A stretch of DNA of 64,000 nt from Vitis vinifera (Eukaryota > Streptophyta > Magnoliopsida > Vitales > Vitaceae): NCBI RefSeq assembly GCF_030704535.1, contig NC_081819.1, forward strand, positions 23,284,001-23,348,000. Reading direction: 5' to 3'. Within the stretch, counting starts at the first letter, position 1. Each line of letters starts with the position of its first letter. Position numbers and translations under genes: made by a program. The notes under the pieces were generated by a model, which saw only the letters and a list, made by a program, of their open reading frames with translations, was not told the DNA's origin and ran no database searches. Positions 12,165 to 24,954 of this stretch are shown here, in pieces.

Positions 12165-15100
12165 ATGGATCGAAGTTGGATGTCTAAAGATAGAATGTCA
12201 CGGGAGTATGAGGAAGGAGTTGAGTACTTCATTAATTTTGCATTAGAACATTGTCCGAATCAAAGTGGAATTCGTTGTCCTTGTATGCGATGTGGAAACT
12301 TAATACATCATATACCTAACAAGATTCGGGAACATATGTTTTTCAATGGTATTGACCAAAGTTATCATACATGGTATTGGCATGGAGAAGCAGGTCCTAC
12401 TAGTAGACAACCAACTGAAATGGCACAATGTTATGACACGATGGATTGTGGTGACGTTGCTAGTACAGTACAAATGGTTCATGTTATAGATGATGAGTTC
12501 ATGACTGACCCAATGTCATTTAAAAAATTGCTTGAAGATGCTGAAAAACCTTTGTATCCTGGTTGTATAAAGTTCACAAAGCTTTCTGCATTAGTTAAAT
12601 TGTACAATGTGAAGGCACGGTATGGGTGGTCAGATAAAAGTTTTTCAGATTTACTCCAAATATTAGGGGATATGCTACCAGTCAACAATGAGATGCCCTT
12701 ATCCATGTATGAGGCAAAGAAAACATTGAATGCATTAGGGATGGAATACAAAAAGATACATGCATGCCCAAATGATTGCATACTATACAGGAATGAGTTA
12801 AATGATGCATCTTTATATCCTACTTGTGGAACGTCAAGGTGGAAGGTAAACAAAGTTGGGGCAAGAAACACTAAGAGGATTCCTGCAAAAGTGTTGTGGT
12901 ATTTCCCACCCATCCCTAGGTTTAAGAGGATGTTTCAATCTCCCAAAATAGCCAAAGACCTAAAATGGCATGCAAAAGGTAGAGAAAATGATGGTAAGCT
13001 TCGACACCCAGTGGATTCCCCAACATGGCAACTAGTGAACCAAATGTGGCCTGAATTTGCTTCAGATTGTAGGAACCTTAGACTTGCTATTTCAGCAGAT
13101 GGTATCAATCCTCATAGCTCCATGACCAGTAGGTATAGTTGTTGGCCTGTTCTCACAATAACTTACAACCTTCCCCCTTGGTTATGTATGAAGAGGAAAT
13201 TCATGATGTTATCTTTGCTAATATCAGGACCACGACAGCCTGGTAAGGATATTGATGTTTATTTGGCACCATTAGTCGATGATTTGAAAGCATTGTGGGA
13301 GGTAGGGGTGAAAGCCTATGATGCACATCAACGAGAGTTCTTCACATTAAAGGCTATTTTGTTATGGACGATTAATGATTTCCCTGCATATGGGAACTTG
13401 TCTGGTTGCACTGTTAAGGGATATCATGCTTGTCCAATATGTGGTGAAGAAACAAATTCACATTGGCTAAAACATGGGAATAAGAACTCATATACCGGCC
13501 ATAGAAGGTTTCTTCCATGCAACCATCCATTTAGAAAGCAAAAAAAGGCATTTAATGGTGAACAAGAGTTTAGGTTACCTCCAAAAGAACTTACTGGAGA
13601 GGAAATATTTACAAAGGTTGATATGATTCATAACTCATGGGGAAAGAAAAAGAAGGTTAAACAATGTGAATCCTTTGCTAATCCTACAAGTTGCTGGAAA
13701 AAGAAGTCTATATTTTTTAAACTTGAATACCGGAAATATTTTTATATCCGACACAACTTGGATGTCATGCATATAGAGAAGAATGCTTGCGAGAGCATCA
13801 TCGGAACCGTGCTTAACATTCCAGGTAAAACAAGGGATGGAGTAAAGTCTCGACTTGATCTTCTCGAAATGGGCTTAAGGCCCGGCTTAGCACCAACCTT
13901 TGGGTTGAAGCGAACTTATCTTCCCCCTGCATGTTATACTCTAAGTATAAAGGAAAAAAAATAGTATTGCAGACTTTGGCTGATTTAAAGGTTCCTGAAA
14001 GTTATTGTTCAAACTTTAGAAAACCTTGTGTCCATGGAAGAGCTAAAGCTTAATGGTCTTAAGTCCCATGATTATCATGCACTTATGCAACAACTACTAC
14101 CAGTAGCAATAAGATCTGTGTTGCCTAAGCATGTCAGATATGCCATTACAAGATTGTGTTTTTTCTTTAATGCACTTTGTGCAAAAGTGGTGGATGTGTC
14201 AAGATTGAATGATTTACAACAGGACATAGTGGTGATTTTGTGCTTGCTAGAGAAGTATTTTCCACCTTCCATCTTTGACATCATGCTTCATTTAACAGTG
14301 CATTTGGTAAGAGAGGTTAGATTATGTGGACCAGTGTATATGAGATGGATGTACCCATTTGAAAGGTACATGAAAGTCCTAAAGGGTTATGTTCGAAATC
14401 ATAATCGTCCAGAAGGGTGTATTGCTGAGTGCTATATCGCTGAGGAAGCCTTAGAGTTTTGTACAGAGTATTTATCGGGCATGGATGCAATTGGAATTCC
14501 TTCTAGTATGAAAGATGAATGGAAATGTGGGAAACCATTACTTGGTGGTCGTGCAATAACTATTCATGATTATAAATTGGTGGAGCAAGCACATCATTAT
14601 GTTCTACAAAATACAACTATTGTACAACCGTTTATTGAGTAAGTGTCATATATATGAATATATGATTTTAAAACTCTAACTAATGTTTATACAAACCATG
14701 ACTTGCCTATTTTTGCTTGATAGTGAACATATGAAATATTTGAAGACAAAATATCCTCGTCAATCAAAAAGAGTGAAGTGGCTAGAGGATGAACATGTGG
14801 GCACATTTAGTCATTGGCTTAGAAAAAAGGTATGAAACTATTCATACTCCCCTTAAAATTTAATGCTTACAAAATTTAAATTACATTAACTTACATATCA
14901 TCAATGAACCTTATAGGTTTCAGATGACATAAGCAAGAAAGAACCTATTGAAAAGGAACTTAAGTGGCTTGCACAAGGACCAAGACAACAAGTTCTTACG
15001 TACCCTGGATATATCATTCATGGTTGTCGTTACCACATCAAGAACCGTGATGAGGCACGAGTCAACCAAAATAGTGGTGTTAGTATTGTGGCATCGACCA

Positions 15101-15561
15101 TGCAAATTGCAAGTTCCAAAGATAAGAATCCTGTGCTTGGTGACATGTGTTTTTATGGGATTATCACAGAGATTTGGGACCTTGATTATAACATGTTTAA
15201 CATTTGTGTTTTTAAGTGTGATTGGGTTGATAGCAAGAATGGTGTCAAAGTTGATGAGCTTGGTTTTACATTAGTTGATTTGAGCAAGATAGGACATAAA
15301 TCAGATCCTTTCATTTTGGCAACGCAAGCCCAACAAGTTTTTTATGTAGAAGATCAAGTTGATCCAAGATGGTCTATTGTATTATCAAGGCCAAAAATGG
15401 AGTTGTTTGACATAGAAGGTGATGACAACATAGCCGACAATTGTATGGAGCATCACCCATTTGCGAATGGGATGCCTAATATTAAGTCTTTTGATGAAGT
15501 TGAAGATTATGATGAAATTTGTATGCGTACTGATTGTGAGGGGATTTGGATTGAAAATTAA
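12165..15561 (+). pseudogene. CACTA TNP2-type transposase gene, frameshifted
   Basis: The product is the DDE-type transposase that cuts and joins CACTA ends in the nucleus. Exons: 12165-14638, 14724-14829 and 14917-15561, with GT-AG introns in matching phase. In order: an N-terminal transposase-associated zinc-binding region (MDRSWM to CPCMRCGN, about residues 1-45), the Transposase_21/tnp2 domain with the hallmarks SADGINPHSS, DFPAYGNLSGCTVKGYHACP and LDVMHIEKNACESI, then DUF4218 (LPVAIRSVLPKHVRYAITRL, MYPFERYMKVLKGYVRNHNR) and the DUF4216 region in the last exon (CFYGIITEIWDLDY, FKCDWVD). The chosen start is the first Met after the probable acceptor at 12163. The frame shifts near 13950-13965 in an A-run and again near 14025, just before the DUF4218 part, so the product is broken although all domains are still readable. 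The rest is well preserved, suggesting recent inactivation. Confidence 0.88.
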
Positions 15562-17027
15562 GCTTAATACTTTTTTTTGGTTGTGATTGTGATTACTAAG
15601 TGTATTATGTGATTTTTGAGTTATTGTTAATATACAATATGATGCTCAACAATGTTATGTTTTTATTTTATTCTTGTCAAATGTATTTTTATTATTATAT
15701 ACTTGCTAAGCTATTCTAAATAAATGTAGTTAGCATCATATTTATATATTTTGAATAGTTTGAACTTTCATTTGAGCTTAATTGATATGTAGTTAAATAA
15801 ATGTTGCTTATATGTTGATATTGTATGTTTAATTTAAGATTAGACAAGATAAAGCCATTACTCACACTTATTTCATATTGATTCAACTTTTAAATAATTT
15901 AAGGGGTAATTGCATTGAAGCTTTCTATAGATTTGAATTAAAAACTTTAAATCAAAGTGTTAAACTACGTACTATGCAAAACAAAGCAAAAGGTTTTATG
16001 GGAAGATAGATTGAATCCACCAACCCATAATGAACCGGTTTGAAACATTAATAAATAACATATATGAATTAACTGTAAACATAATAACAACCTACATTAT
16101 ATGAAGTTGATCTTGTTAGGAGTCATCTAACAATGGAAAAATATGTTTTAATTGATAGTTGAATATTCTTATTTCCAACTGAAACGGTGTATGAATACCA
16201 TAAATTTTATTTTCTTGCTCCTTCCTTTGTTTTAGGTCACTTGTTTATGCTAGAGAACAAAACTTTTGAGAGATAATTGATCAAGTTGCAATTTTTGTGT
16301 AATTGAATAACATTAGTTTTAAAAAATTCAAATAAAGTTTCATTAATGTGAATTTGGTGGATTTTTGACTTTATGTGAATTTAGAGAAAATCTTCTTCAA
16401 TTTATTTTACTTCAACGAATGTAGTCTTTGGTTTGTTATTGTTAACTATTAGTGACATTACTCCATCCTCAATATTGTGTAAGTGAAGCCATGTATCCTA
16501 GAATCATTAAAGTTAAGGCAACCACATCTCATTACATATGATTAATACTTATATGCTTAATAGTAGGAAAATCAAACACCTTGCAATGCATCCTCAACCC
16601 ACACTCTTAAGCTTCATTTTATGAGTATTGCATCCTAACTAGAAACATGCATTCCAATTAGGACCTTATAACAGTAGTGACTAAAATAGATGTAATTTAA
16701 CTAAGCTATAATGGTAGAATGTGTGTGTGTGTGTGTGTGTGTGTTTATAAGATAAGTCATGGTAATTTTCTTTAAACTTGATGATATGTTGTTGTTGAGG
16801 TTTAGCAATAGATTAGCCTATTAATTTTATGCATATTTCATAATCAACATTTAAGATTAATTTTCATGTATTGCAAAGTTTGTACAACAATTATTTATTC
16901 ATACTTATGAAATCATTTCGTAACTAATTTCTTTAGATTTAGTTGAGATACATTTTCAAGTGTTGTTTATTATTGCCTAATTCTGAATTATTTGGGAACT
17001 TGGGAGAAAAGTGCTACATTTTTACGG
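15562..17027 (+). other. Spacer between the two CACTA genes
   Basis: AT-rich, no coding signal; it should hold the 3' end of the transposase transcript and the promoter of the second gene. It includes a (GT)12 microsatellite at 16721-16744. Confidence 0.6.
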
Positions 17028-17094
17028 ATGGCTCCACCAATAAGAGATAAAAAGCAGGTAACTATTAAAATATCATGTTTTACTTTTGAATGTA

Positions 17095-17138
<44 letters not shown>

Positions 17139-20100
17139 TATGAGATTAATCATATTCTTTTGATTGTCATGTAGATGGATGAAAAGGAAGGAAAACAGAA
17201 GATTACTTCACCAAAAAGGTTAAGAGGCCCAACTTTAAAACCTGAAATTGCTAAAAAGAGAAGTGAAGGACTAAAAATTGACATTCAATATAATGATGAT
17301 GGTGAGGGAGTGGGTGAGGGATATGTACAACTTGTATCATACATGGGTGTGTTAGCACGAACCATGGTGCCAGTTTATCATACTGATTGGAGAGTAGTGC
17401 CTGTGGAATTGAAGGAGAAATTATGGGATTGTGTTAAGGTATATAGAAATCTATTGAAATTATTTTTCTATATTTTGTGTAGACTAGCATGATTATTAAA
17501 TAATCAATTTTTTATCAAGTATGTAGTAATCTAATGAAATTATTTTCCTTTATTTTGTGTAAATAATCAAGATCTTATATTTTAGGGTGCATTCTTGGTT
17601 GATGAGAATAGCAAAAACAACGTCATATCATCCATTGGGACTAGCTTTAGGTCATTCAGGCATAGATTGACAAAAGAGTATATCCTGCCTTATAAGGATA
17701 AGCCCGAGTATCTTTTGCATCCACCAACTGAATATAATTACATTCCAATTGAAGACTGGAGAAAGTTAGTGGCTAATAGGTTGTCAAAAGAGTTTCAAGT
17801 TAAATCAAAAAAAGGAAAAGAAAGGAGGGCAAAATACGTTTATATTCATCGAGTGAGTAGGAAAGGATATGCAGGACTTCAAGAAGAATTGGTAAGTTGA
17901 ATTAGTATATTTTATTTTGTTGGATATTTACTTTTGTAAAGTTTAATTACTTCACTTTTTTGTTTTTTGATAGATGCAAAAGACAGGTTCGAGGAAACCT
18001 ATTGATAGATGGGTCTTGTGGAAGCTAGCAAGATTGAAAAAAGGTGAATATGATGAAGTTACGAGGCCTGTAGTGGAAAAGATTGTAAGTTGTCAAACCT
18101 ATACTTAGTTTTAGTCAATTTCATTTGTTTTTTTTTATTATTTAATATGACTTTTGAAGTATCTCATATTTTTTTGGAGGATGAGTTGACAAAGGCTGTT
18201 GAGGAAGGGAAGATCACATGTGTTGGCCAAAAGGATATCCTCACTTTAGCATTGGGTACATTAGAGCATCCTGGACGGGTTAGAGGAAAAGGTGGAAAAA
18301 AAAAAGCCCAAACAATTCTTCAACACACCAAAACCCACAAAAACTCTTGAAGAGGAGGAATGTCAAAGGATGTTAATGGAGAAAGTCAAGAGCTTGGAAG
18401 AGGAGATCATTGCTTTGAAAGCTGGAAAAAAAGAACCCCTCACACCCCGCTCTGAAGTGAGCAACACAAACATAAGGAAACAATTGTTGCAACATGAAGA
18501 AATAGGAGGGAAGACTCATGATAGTGCTCATGTGGAGAACCTATCAGCACAAGGGACTCGAAAAGCTTCTCCACTAACTCAGGTATATATGCCTTTTTCT
18601 AAGTTAAATTTATAAAAACAATATATAAAATAACTATAATGAAAGACTAAGGATTACAAAATATGTTTTTACAAGTTTATAAATGCAAATTAGCTCTTGA
18701 AACTGAAGATAACATTGTTGCATATGGAACTTATTTACGAGATTCACAGATTTCCATTGATGGTGCTGATATATTAGTGGTCATCCTTTACCCTCTTCAA
18801 CCTAATGCACTTCTTCCATTCCCACTTTCTGAAAACATTAGGACAATAAGGGAGGGTGTTGGATATGAGGTTTTGTGGCCTATTGCATTTGTGATAAATG
18901 ATGATGATGAGGTGAATAACGTTATACCCAAACTTTCAAAGTTGAGTTATATTTTCCTACACTCTTGGTTTCTTTATTTTTCATTTTAATGTCATGCATC
19001 TATTTATGTGTTTAGGATGTTGGCAAGAGGAAGAATAAAATGAAGAAGATACAAGCATCCCCAAAGAAAATCAAATATGAGAATCCTAGAGATGTACAAC
19101 TGTTTTCTAAAACAGTTTCATCAATGTTGGAGGGTAAACCGACACCCAAAGTTGACTTTCCAATCAATGTTTTTGGGATGAAATTTCAAACTTTCCTCTT
19201 GACAAGTGAAATGAATGATGTAATTTCTGCAAAAGAGTTGACTATGAATTGCATATGTTTCTATATTTGGTGAGATTTTGTTGTAAATCTTTATGTTACA
19301 TTCATGATATAAATAAGTAGAAGCTGTTTTTTTTTTTTTTTGTTAAGTAATTCTAAATTGGGTGATATTTCATTAGGCGGTTGCATGAACATCTGGATGA
19401 GACACTACAGGAGAAAATTATATTTATTCATCCAGGAATGGTGTCCAAGGCTGGAACAATAGCTCCACAAATTGAAAAAAGAGCAAGGTTCATTGCTGAT
19501 CGCCTAATTGACTCTAAATTGGCAGACTTGGTTTTTCTTCCATATAACCCAAGGTAAGTTGTTAATCATAATTGTTTTTAATTTCTTAGCCTTATAAATG
19601 CTATTTATCTAAATTATATGTTAATATATTGTAGGTTTCATTGGGTTTTGGCTGTAATTGACCTCAAATCACAAATAGTCTACTATTTAGACTCGCAATT
19701 GCAACAACCATACCAAGATATAAAAGATATTGTGAACATGTAAGCCTACCATAATTTTAGTTTTCATATCTCAAAACGAACACTAATGTAATCTTATTTT
19801 TTGTAGGGGGTTTCGAATTTTTGTATCTCAAAAGAAGAAAGGATCTAAAAAAGAGCTCAAGTGGATGGTTGTTGAGGTTACATTTTTTTTTCTCCTAAAC
19901 TTTTTAAAGACTTACCTACATTTAAGTTGCTTTCTTGAATGAAAATTTACTTGATTTTTGAAATGTAAAGATTCTATATGGCTTTCTCTCACATGAATAT
20001 ATACCTATATATATGAATTTTCTTAGTTTATAATTGTTTTTGTTATTATTTCCTATTTCTAACTTGAGTTGAGAAGGATACCATATATGTTTGTTTCACT

Positions 20101-21534
20101 ATCTTACAAAAATATAATCTAAAATGCTATGAATACAATGTACTCATATGTCCATTATTCCACTATTAATTAATGAAGTAGTACTAAAAAAGAACAAACC
20201 CATTTTTTCATGTGATTGAAAGATTTATGATCCATTTTTACCTTTTACAATTAATATTTCAAGAAATAGTAATAGAAACTAGAAGAAAAATAGTAAAATT
20301 TTTGTTAAATTAAAATGCATGACTAGAAGACTTTTTCAATTGTATTATGATGTGGAAGATCAAACCTTAGAAAATTCAAGCATAAAAAAATTAATATATA
20401 CATAATTAGTCAATTTGAAATGTTGGTTATAGGAAGAACAATTATTAAATTTTGATCACTATATCCATAGCATTTACAATCCTTTAGAACAATTTAGATG
20501 TGTGTGTGGGTAAGGAAGCAATGGGGATCCTTTAGATTGCTTTGATCATGTTACTTAGGTGTGAGTTGTTCTTTATATCTTTCTTTTAACCTTAGTATGT
20601 CTTATATACATCCTATATTTAGTTTAGATGTTTCTTGTAAGGCACAACCTCTCTCTCTCTCTCTCTTTAGTCAAAACTCTTTACTCTTTTATCCATCTTC
20701 AATAAAATTGTTCATATGTAAAACATTTATTCCTTATAATTACTAATTGCATTTCTCTTCTATAATGTCAATCTATGAGATGTAAAATGAGGTTAATACT
20801 ACATATTTCGAAATATATTATCGATAATTGCTCTTGAAGCTTGATTGATTTACCTTAATGAAGTCTTCAAAGTCATGATATTTTCTAAGGGATATTCTCA
20901 CATAGACAAAAGTTAACTATTATATTTTTTTAAAGTTAATCACTATTCTTAATAAATATAATTAATCATTACCTTTATCTATTCATTTTTTTTTTCTCCA
21001 TATTTCACATAGACATGTTATTGTACATTCTTATATTTTACCTAATTTAACCCTCCAAGTTGTAAACATGGGAGCTTAAGGTATTATGCTAGACATGTAT
21101 TGAGTATAATTTAGGTGCAAATTTTACTTGAAACTAACATTATGTCATTCATTCTTTTTTTAAATTTAAAATGTGAATGATGAAAAATTGACCAAATTTA
21201 TATGATGTCATATTTGATTGTGAAATTTTGTTGCTATAATTTTGCTCATAGGGGCCCAAACAGTTGGATGGTGTCATGTGCGGATATTTTGTCATGCGAT
21301 ACATGCGAGACATAATTGCAAATAGAAGTCTCTTAACATCTCAGGTTTATCTGCCTATGTATTTTCATAAGTACATGAGAACTTATACATATATTTAATG
21401 TTTCACAATAACATATTTTCTCTTGTCATATATTTTAGTTTGAAGGAAAAAAAACCTATTCACGAGCTGAGTTAGATGAAGTGAGATCTGAATGGGTCTC
21501 ATTTTTGAGCACTCTTATCTTAGACCAAGTATAG
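17028..21534 (+). CDS. CACTA second gene: plant-transposase-like region, DUF8039-like region and Ulp1 cysteine protease
   Basis: A many-exon gene on the same strand as the transposase. Readable exons: 17028-17057 (MAPPIRDKKQ), 17175-17438, 17586-17891, 17974-18084, about 18181-18582, about 18676-18950, about 19017-19270, 19377-19553, 19635-19739, 19807-19876, 21252-21344 and 21439-21534. The first exons match the plant Ptta/En/Spm transposase-associated family (PVYHTDWRVVPVELKEKLWD, GTSFRSFRHRLTKEYILPYK). The 18.7-kb exon matches DUF8039 (KCKLALETEDNIVAYGT). The end is a Ulp1/C48 SUMO-protease domain with FHWVLAVID (catalytic His), VYYLDS (Asp) and LDGVMCGYFVMRYM (Cys). A frameshift lies in the A-run near 18296-18305, and the join after 18582 is not clean, so this copy may not give full protein. 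A 1.37-kb intron precedes the Cys exon. Such fusions are known in plant CACTA elements; the role of the protease in transposition is unknown. Confidence 0.72.
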
Positions 21535-22006
21535 TGGGTATGTTAATTTATAATTTTTTAATAAAATTTCAGACATAAATTTCAATTAATGTTGCATCTT
21601 TTCTCTTTGCAAGGTTTCGGGTGACATTTGCAGTTGTTGCAATTTTGAGATGACAAGATCATATGTAAGATCTTATTGTCATGCATAGATGCTGAAGTTT
21701 TGGATACTTTTGGGTACATACCTATATCTTTTAAAAGATACATTTGATGAAAGTACTAATTCATGTTTTTTTTTATTATGTATGTTTGTTGGATTCTTTT
21801 CGTATAAATTTTGGTACATGTTAATATCATTTTAGTAAAATTTCAAATATAGACTTAAAGTAATGTTGTTTTTTTTTTTTTTTTTTTTTTCACTTGCAAG
21901 AGGTTGGGTGGCATTTGTAGCACTTGCAATTTTTAGAGTATAAAATCATGTATAAATTCTTGTTATCATGCATAATTATTTAATTTTTGGTTCTTTTTTA
22001 GTAAAC

Positions 22007-22037
<31 letters not shown>

Positions 22038-22039
<2 letters not shown>

Positions 22040-22221
22040 TTGATAATAGTATAAGATCATGTATACTTGTTAGGTTGTTTGTGGATACATTTTGATATAT
22101 TTAGGATACATATTTATATCTTTTTAATGAACTTTCAAACACAAATATAAAATAATGTTGTTTTTTTTCATACTTGCAAAAGATTAGGTGACATGTTTAA
22201 TATACATTGGATGTAGATTTT
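22038..22221 (+). repeat. Left copy of 184-bp direct repeat bracketing the captured PPR segment
   Basis: This copy runs from ATTTGATAATAGTATAAGAT to ATGTAGATTTT and is repeated at 24126-24310. I see only two substitutions (GTTAGG versus GCTGGG) plus one base in a T-run. The segment belongs to the CACTA 3' repeat array, and the captured sequence lies exactly between the two copies. Confidence 0.9.
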
Positions 22222-23026
22222 ATGAATAAAAAATGATACATAATCTATCTAAAGCAGATTTTACTTGGCTGTCTTAGTAATGCTACAAAATGAGTTTAAC
22301 CTTGCCTTTTGTTAATCTTGCAGGTTCATAGAAATGTTATCCAACATAAAGGAAAGTGCCACTCTTCCTCTCCATTGAAATGGTGTTCACCATGGAAGGA
22401 AAGCTCCTCTCATCAATTAGTTTTTGGTTTTCCAATGCCATAACAAGTTAAGGTTAGCTCTTTGCTAGTGATTAAATTTGAGATTTCAAAATTTTCAAAG
22501 ATCGTATCAACCTGAATTTGGTTTAGGAGTTGAATGTCTTAGTCCTAAATGGTTTGCATTTTAAATAACACATCTTGTCTTTCATTTCACATCCATGGAT
22601 TTGAGGTTGTAAACATGTTATCAAAATCTAAAGCTGCAGTTCTAGAAGTTGTCCCAAACAACAAAGGGCACTCACAACCAAGTAAGTTGAAGAATAATCT
22701 TTCAATGCATTTCTCTTTGGTTATTAATGTGTTGTAGTACAAATTAAGGTCATAAGATAAGTACATTGTGAATTTTGTATATACAAACAATGGTCTTTGC
22801 TGATCTGATAAGATGTCTTATTTGTTGCACACCATCATGTTATTACTACAGATCATTCTTCTTCTCTGTTATAATAAAATAGGATCTCTTTCAAAGATGG
22901 AAAGGTCAATTCACCTCAAAACTTTCTTGCTAGTACCCACTTCGAGGTTGTTCATAAAAATCAAATGACTCTCTTCAATCCCCCATTTGTATATGGTTTT
23001 CTCACCTTTTGGACTTCAACTGCTTC
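22222..23026. other. Foreign stretch left of the PPR fragment
   Basis: This belongs to the inserted segment but is not PPR coding. On the + strand a short stretch at about 22324-22450 looks exon-like (SPLKWCSPWKESSSHQ) after a good acceptor (CTTGCAG), but I do not recognise it and it could be chance. The remainder may be the 3' flank of the captured minus-strand PPR gene. Confidence 0.4.
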
Positions 23027-24108
23027 TCAAGTGCCATCTTCTAAGTCATATATCAAGCAATCTAAATCAGGAACATACCTTGATTCCTTCATATGCCCAA
23101 TCAAATTTTCCAGAACTTGATATATCCCCTCTATTTTGGGGCCCACCTCATCCCCAACAACAAAACTATAGACATGATTTCCTACCTCGACCCAGCTCCT
23201 ACCAGTCTCCTTCTTATTTCCCATTCTTTTCATCAACTTTCTTAGTCTTACAAACTCCCCCACTTACCATCAGCTGCATATATATTTGATAGCATCACAT
23301 AAGTCCCTGCCATATTAGGCCTCAAATCCAATATCCTATGAGCAGCTAATTTTCTGGAATTGGGAAACCTGTGTGCTTTACAAGCTCCAAGAAATGGCCC
23401 CCAAACGCACTCATCAGGCTTGAATGGCATGCTCTCTATGAGTTCATAAGCTTCCTCAACTTTCCCAGCACGTCCTAGCAAATCCACTTCACACCCATAA
23501 ATCTCCTGGTCTGGACTAATGTTATAATCACCCACCATTAATTTAAAATATCTCAAGCCTTCATCTACAAGTCCAGCATGACTGCAAGCACTAAGAATGC
23601 CCATAAACAAGACTCAGTCAGGCTTAATATCTGACCTGACCATCTTGTCAAACAATTCAACAACCTCTTCTCCATACCTATGAGTCCCATACCCAATCAT
23701 CATGGTAGTCCAAGAAACCAAATCTCTACGAGACATACCCCCAAAAACTTGGTGCGAATTAGCAATATTTCCACATTTGGAATACATGTCTATAAGGGCA
23801 TTAGACAAGGCCAAATTCCCATCAAGGCCTCTTCGAATAATCCTCCCATGAATCTGTTGTCCACAATTCAAAAATGCTAAGGTCACGCAGGCAGCCATAA
23901 TGCTAGTAAATGTGAAGCTAACTAAGATAAGAAGAAATAACATGTAGGTTAAATCACTCAAAGAGGGTATATCTGAAGTCTCAGAAGAATTTGACACTGG
24001 TCGGATAAATTTTATACTTAAACTGAATATAGAATGTCTACCCACCTGGTTTGAGTGAAGATCTAATGTCCCTAAAAGAGAAAGTGCCCCAATCTCTGCT
24101 GGTAGCAA
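23027..24108 (-). pseudogene. Captured PPR-protein gene fragment (PLS class, E/E+ end), broken
   Basis: The minus strand codes for the C-terminal part of a plant organelle RNA-editing type PPR protein. GQQIHGRIIRRGLDGNLALS, then NALIDMYSKCGNIANSHQVF, then RRDLVSWTTMMIGYGTH are canonical P/L/S motifs (23630-23880). LSACSHAGLVDEGLRYFKLM and YGCEVDLLGRAGKVEEAYEL follow, then the E motif (GTYVMLSNIYAADGKW) and E+ region ending VPDLDCLIYDLEDGT at 23027. No DYW domain follows. A stop follows KPD near 23614, and the frame is shifted near 23260, so the fragment is dead. The 5' end (about 24040-24108) reads LPAEIGALSLLGTLDLHSNQ, which looks like a leucine-rich repeat rather than PPR, so two host genes may be joined. 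The E+ end recalls the At1g56570 type from memory, unverified. It lies inside the CACTA element, antisense to its genes. Confidence 0.85.
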
Positions 24109-24125
24109 AGACTATGTTTTGGACT

Positions 24126-24310
24126 ATTTGATAATAGTATAAGATCATGTATACTTGCTGGGTTGTTTGTGGATACATTTTGATATATTTAGGATACATA
24201 TTTATATCTTTTTAATGAACTTTCAAACACAAATATAAAATAATGTTGTTTTTTTTTCATACTTGCAAAAGATTAGGTGACATGTTTAATATACATTGGA
24301 TGTAGATTTT
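24126..24310 (+). repeat. Right copy of 184-bp direct repeat bracketing the captured PPR segment
   Basis: Near-identical partner of 22038-22221. To its right the CACTA repeat array resumes; to its left is the inner end of the captured segment. Confidence 0.9.
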
Positions 24311-24861
24311 TTTTCATTGAATTTTTAATAAACTTTAAAAAATAAATATAAAATAATGTTACTTTTTTCTTTCTTGCCAAAGGTTAGGTGACATTTGCAG
24401 TGCTGCAGTTTTTAGAGGAGAAGATCACGCATAAATTTTTGTTATCATGTACAGCTACTTGATATTTGGTTATTTTTGGGTAAATATCTATTCTTTTTTC
24501 ATATATATTTGACAAGATAACAAGATTTTATATAGTTGTTAGGTTGTTTGGGAATATATTTGGATACATGTTTATATCCTTTTATTAATCTTTCAAATAT
24601 AAACATATACTGATTTTTTTTCTTACTTGCAGAAGATTTGGTGGCATTTGCAGCAATTATAGCACTTTTGAAGGCACAAGATCATGGCTACATTATATTT
24701 ATCATGTATAACTATTGGATTTTTGGGTACATATTTGCCTTTTTTTGGATGTATGTGAGATAATATAAGATTATGCAAGGATATTAAGGTTTTTTTTTTT
24801 TTGTCAATATATTTGCCTACATGTTCATATTTTTTTTAAAGTATATTTTATACATTCATGT

Positions 24862-24917
<56 letters not shown>

Positions 24918-24954
24918 ACAGGTTCAATTTTGATGCAGATTATTTGGGCAACAG

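Larger units (their letters stand above)
21560..24750 (+). repeat. Decayed tandem repeat array in the CACTA 3' region, about 200-250 bp units
   Basis: A unit containing a T-run, a TTGCAAG/TTGCAGA-like segment, GGTTAGGTGACATTTGCAG, then AAGATCATGTAT, a TTATCATGCATA-like segment and a TTTTTGGGTACAT segment occurs at about 21585-21725, 21860-22010, 22155-22221, 24250-24310, 24365-24490 and 24615-24745. The copies are strongly diverged from each other apart from the pair that flanks the PPR fragment. The array starts just after the stop codon of the protease gene. Its function is unknown; it may be transcribed trailer or subterminal spacer. Confidence 0.75.

Noticed and set aside
12479-12913. 144-residue minus-strand open frame
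   Set aside because: It is the antisense shadow of the TNP2 transposase, which has clear family motifs on the + strand.
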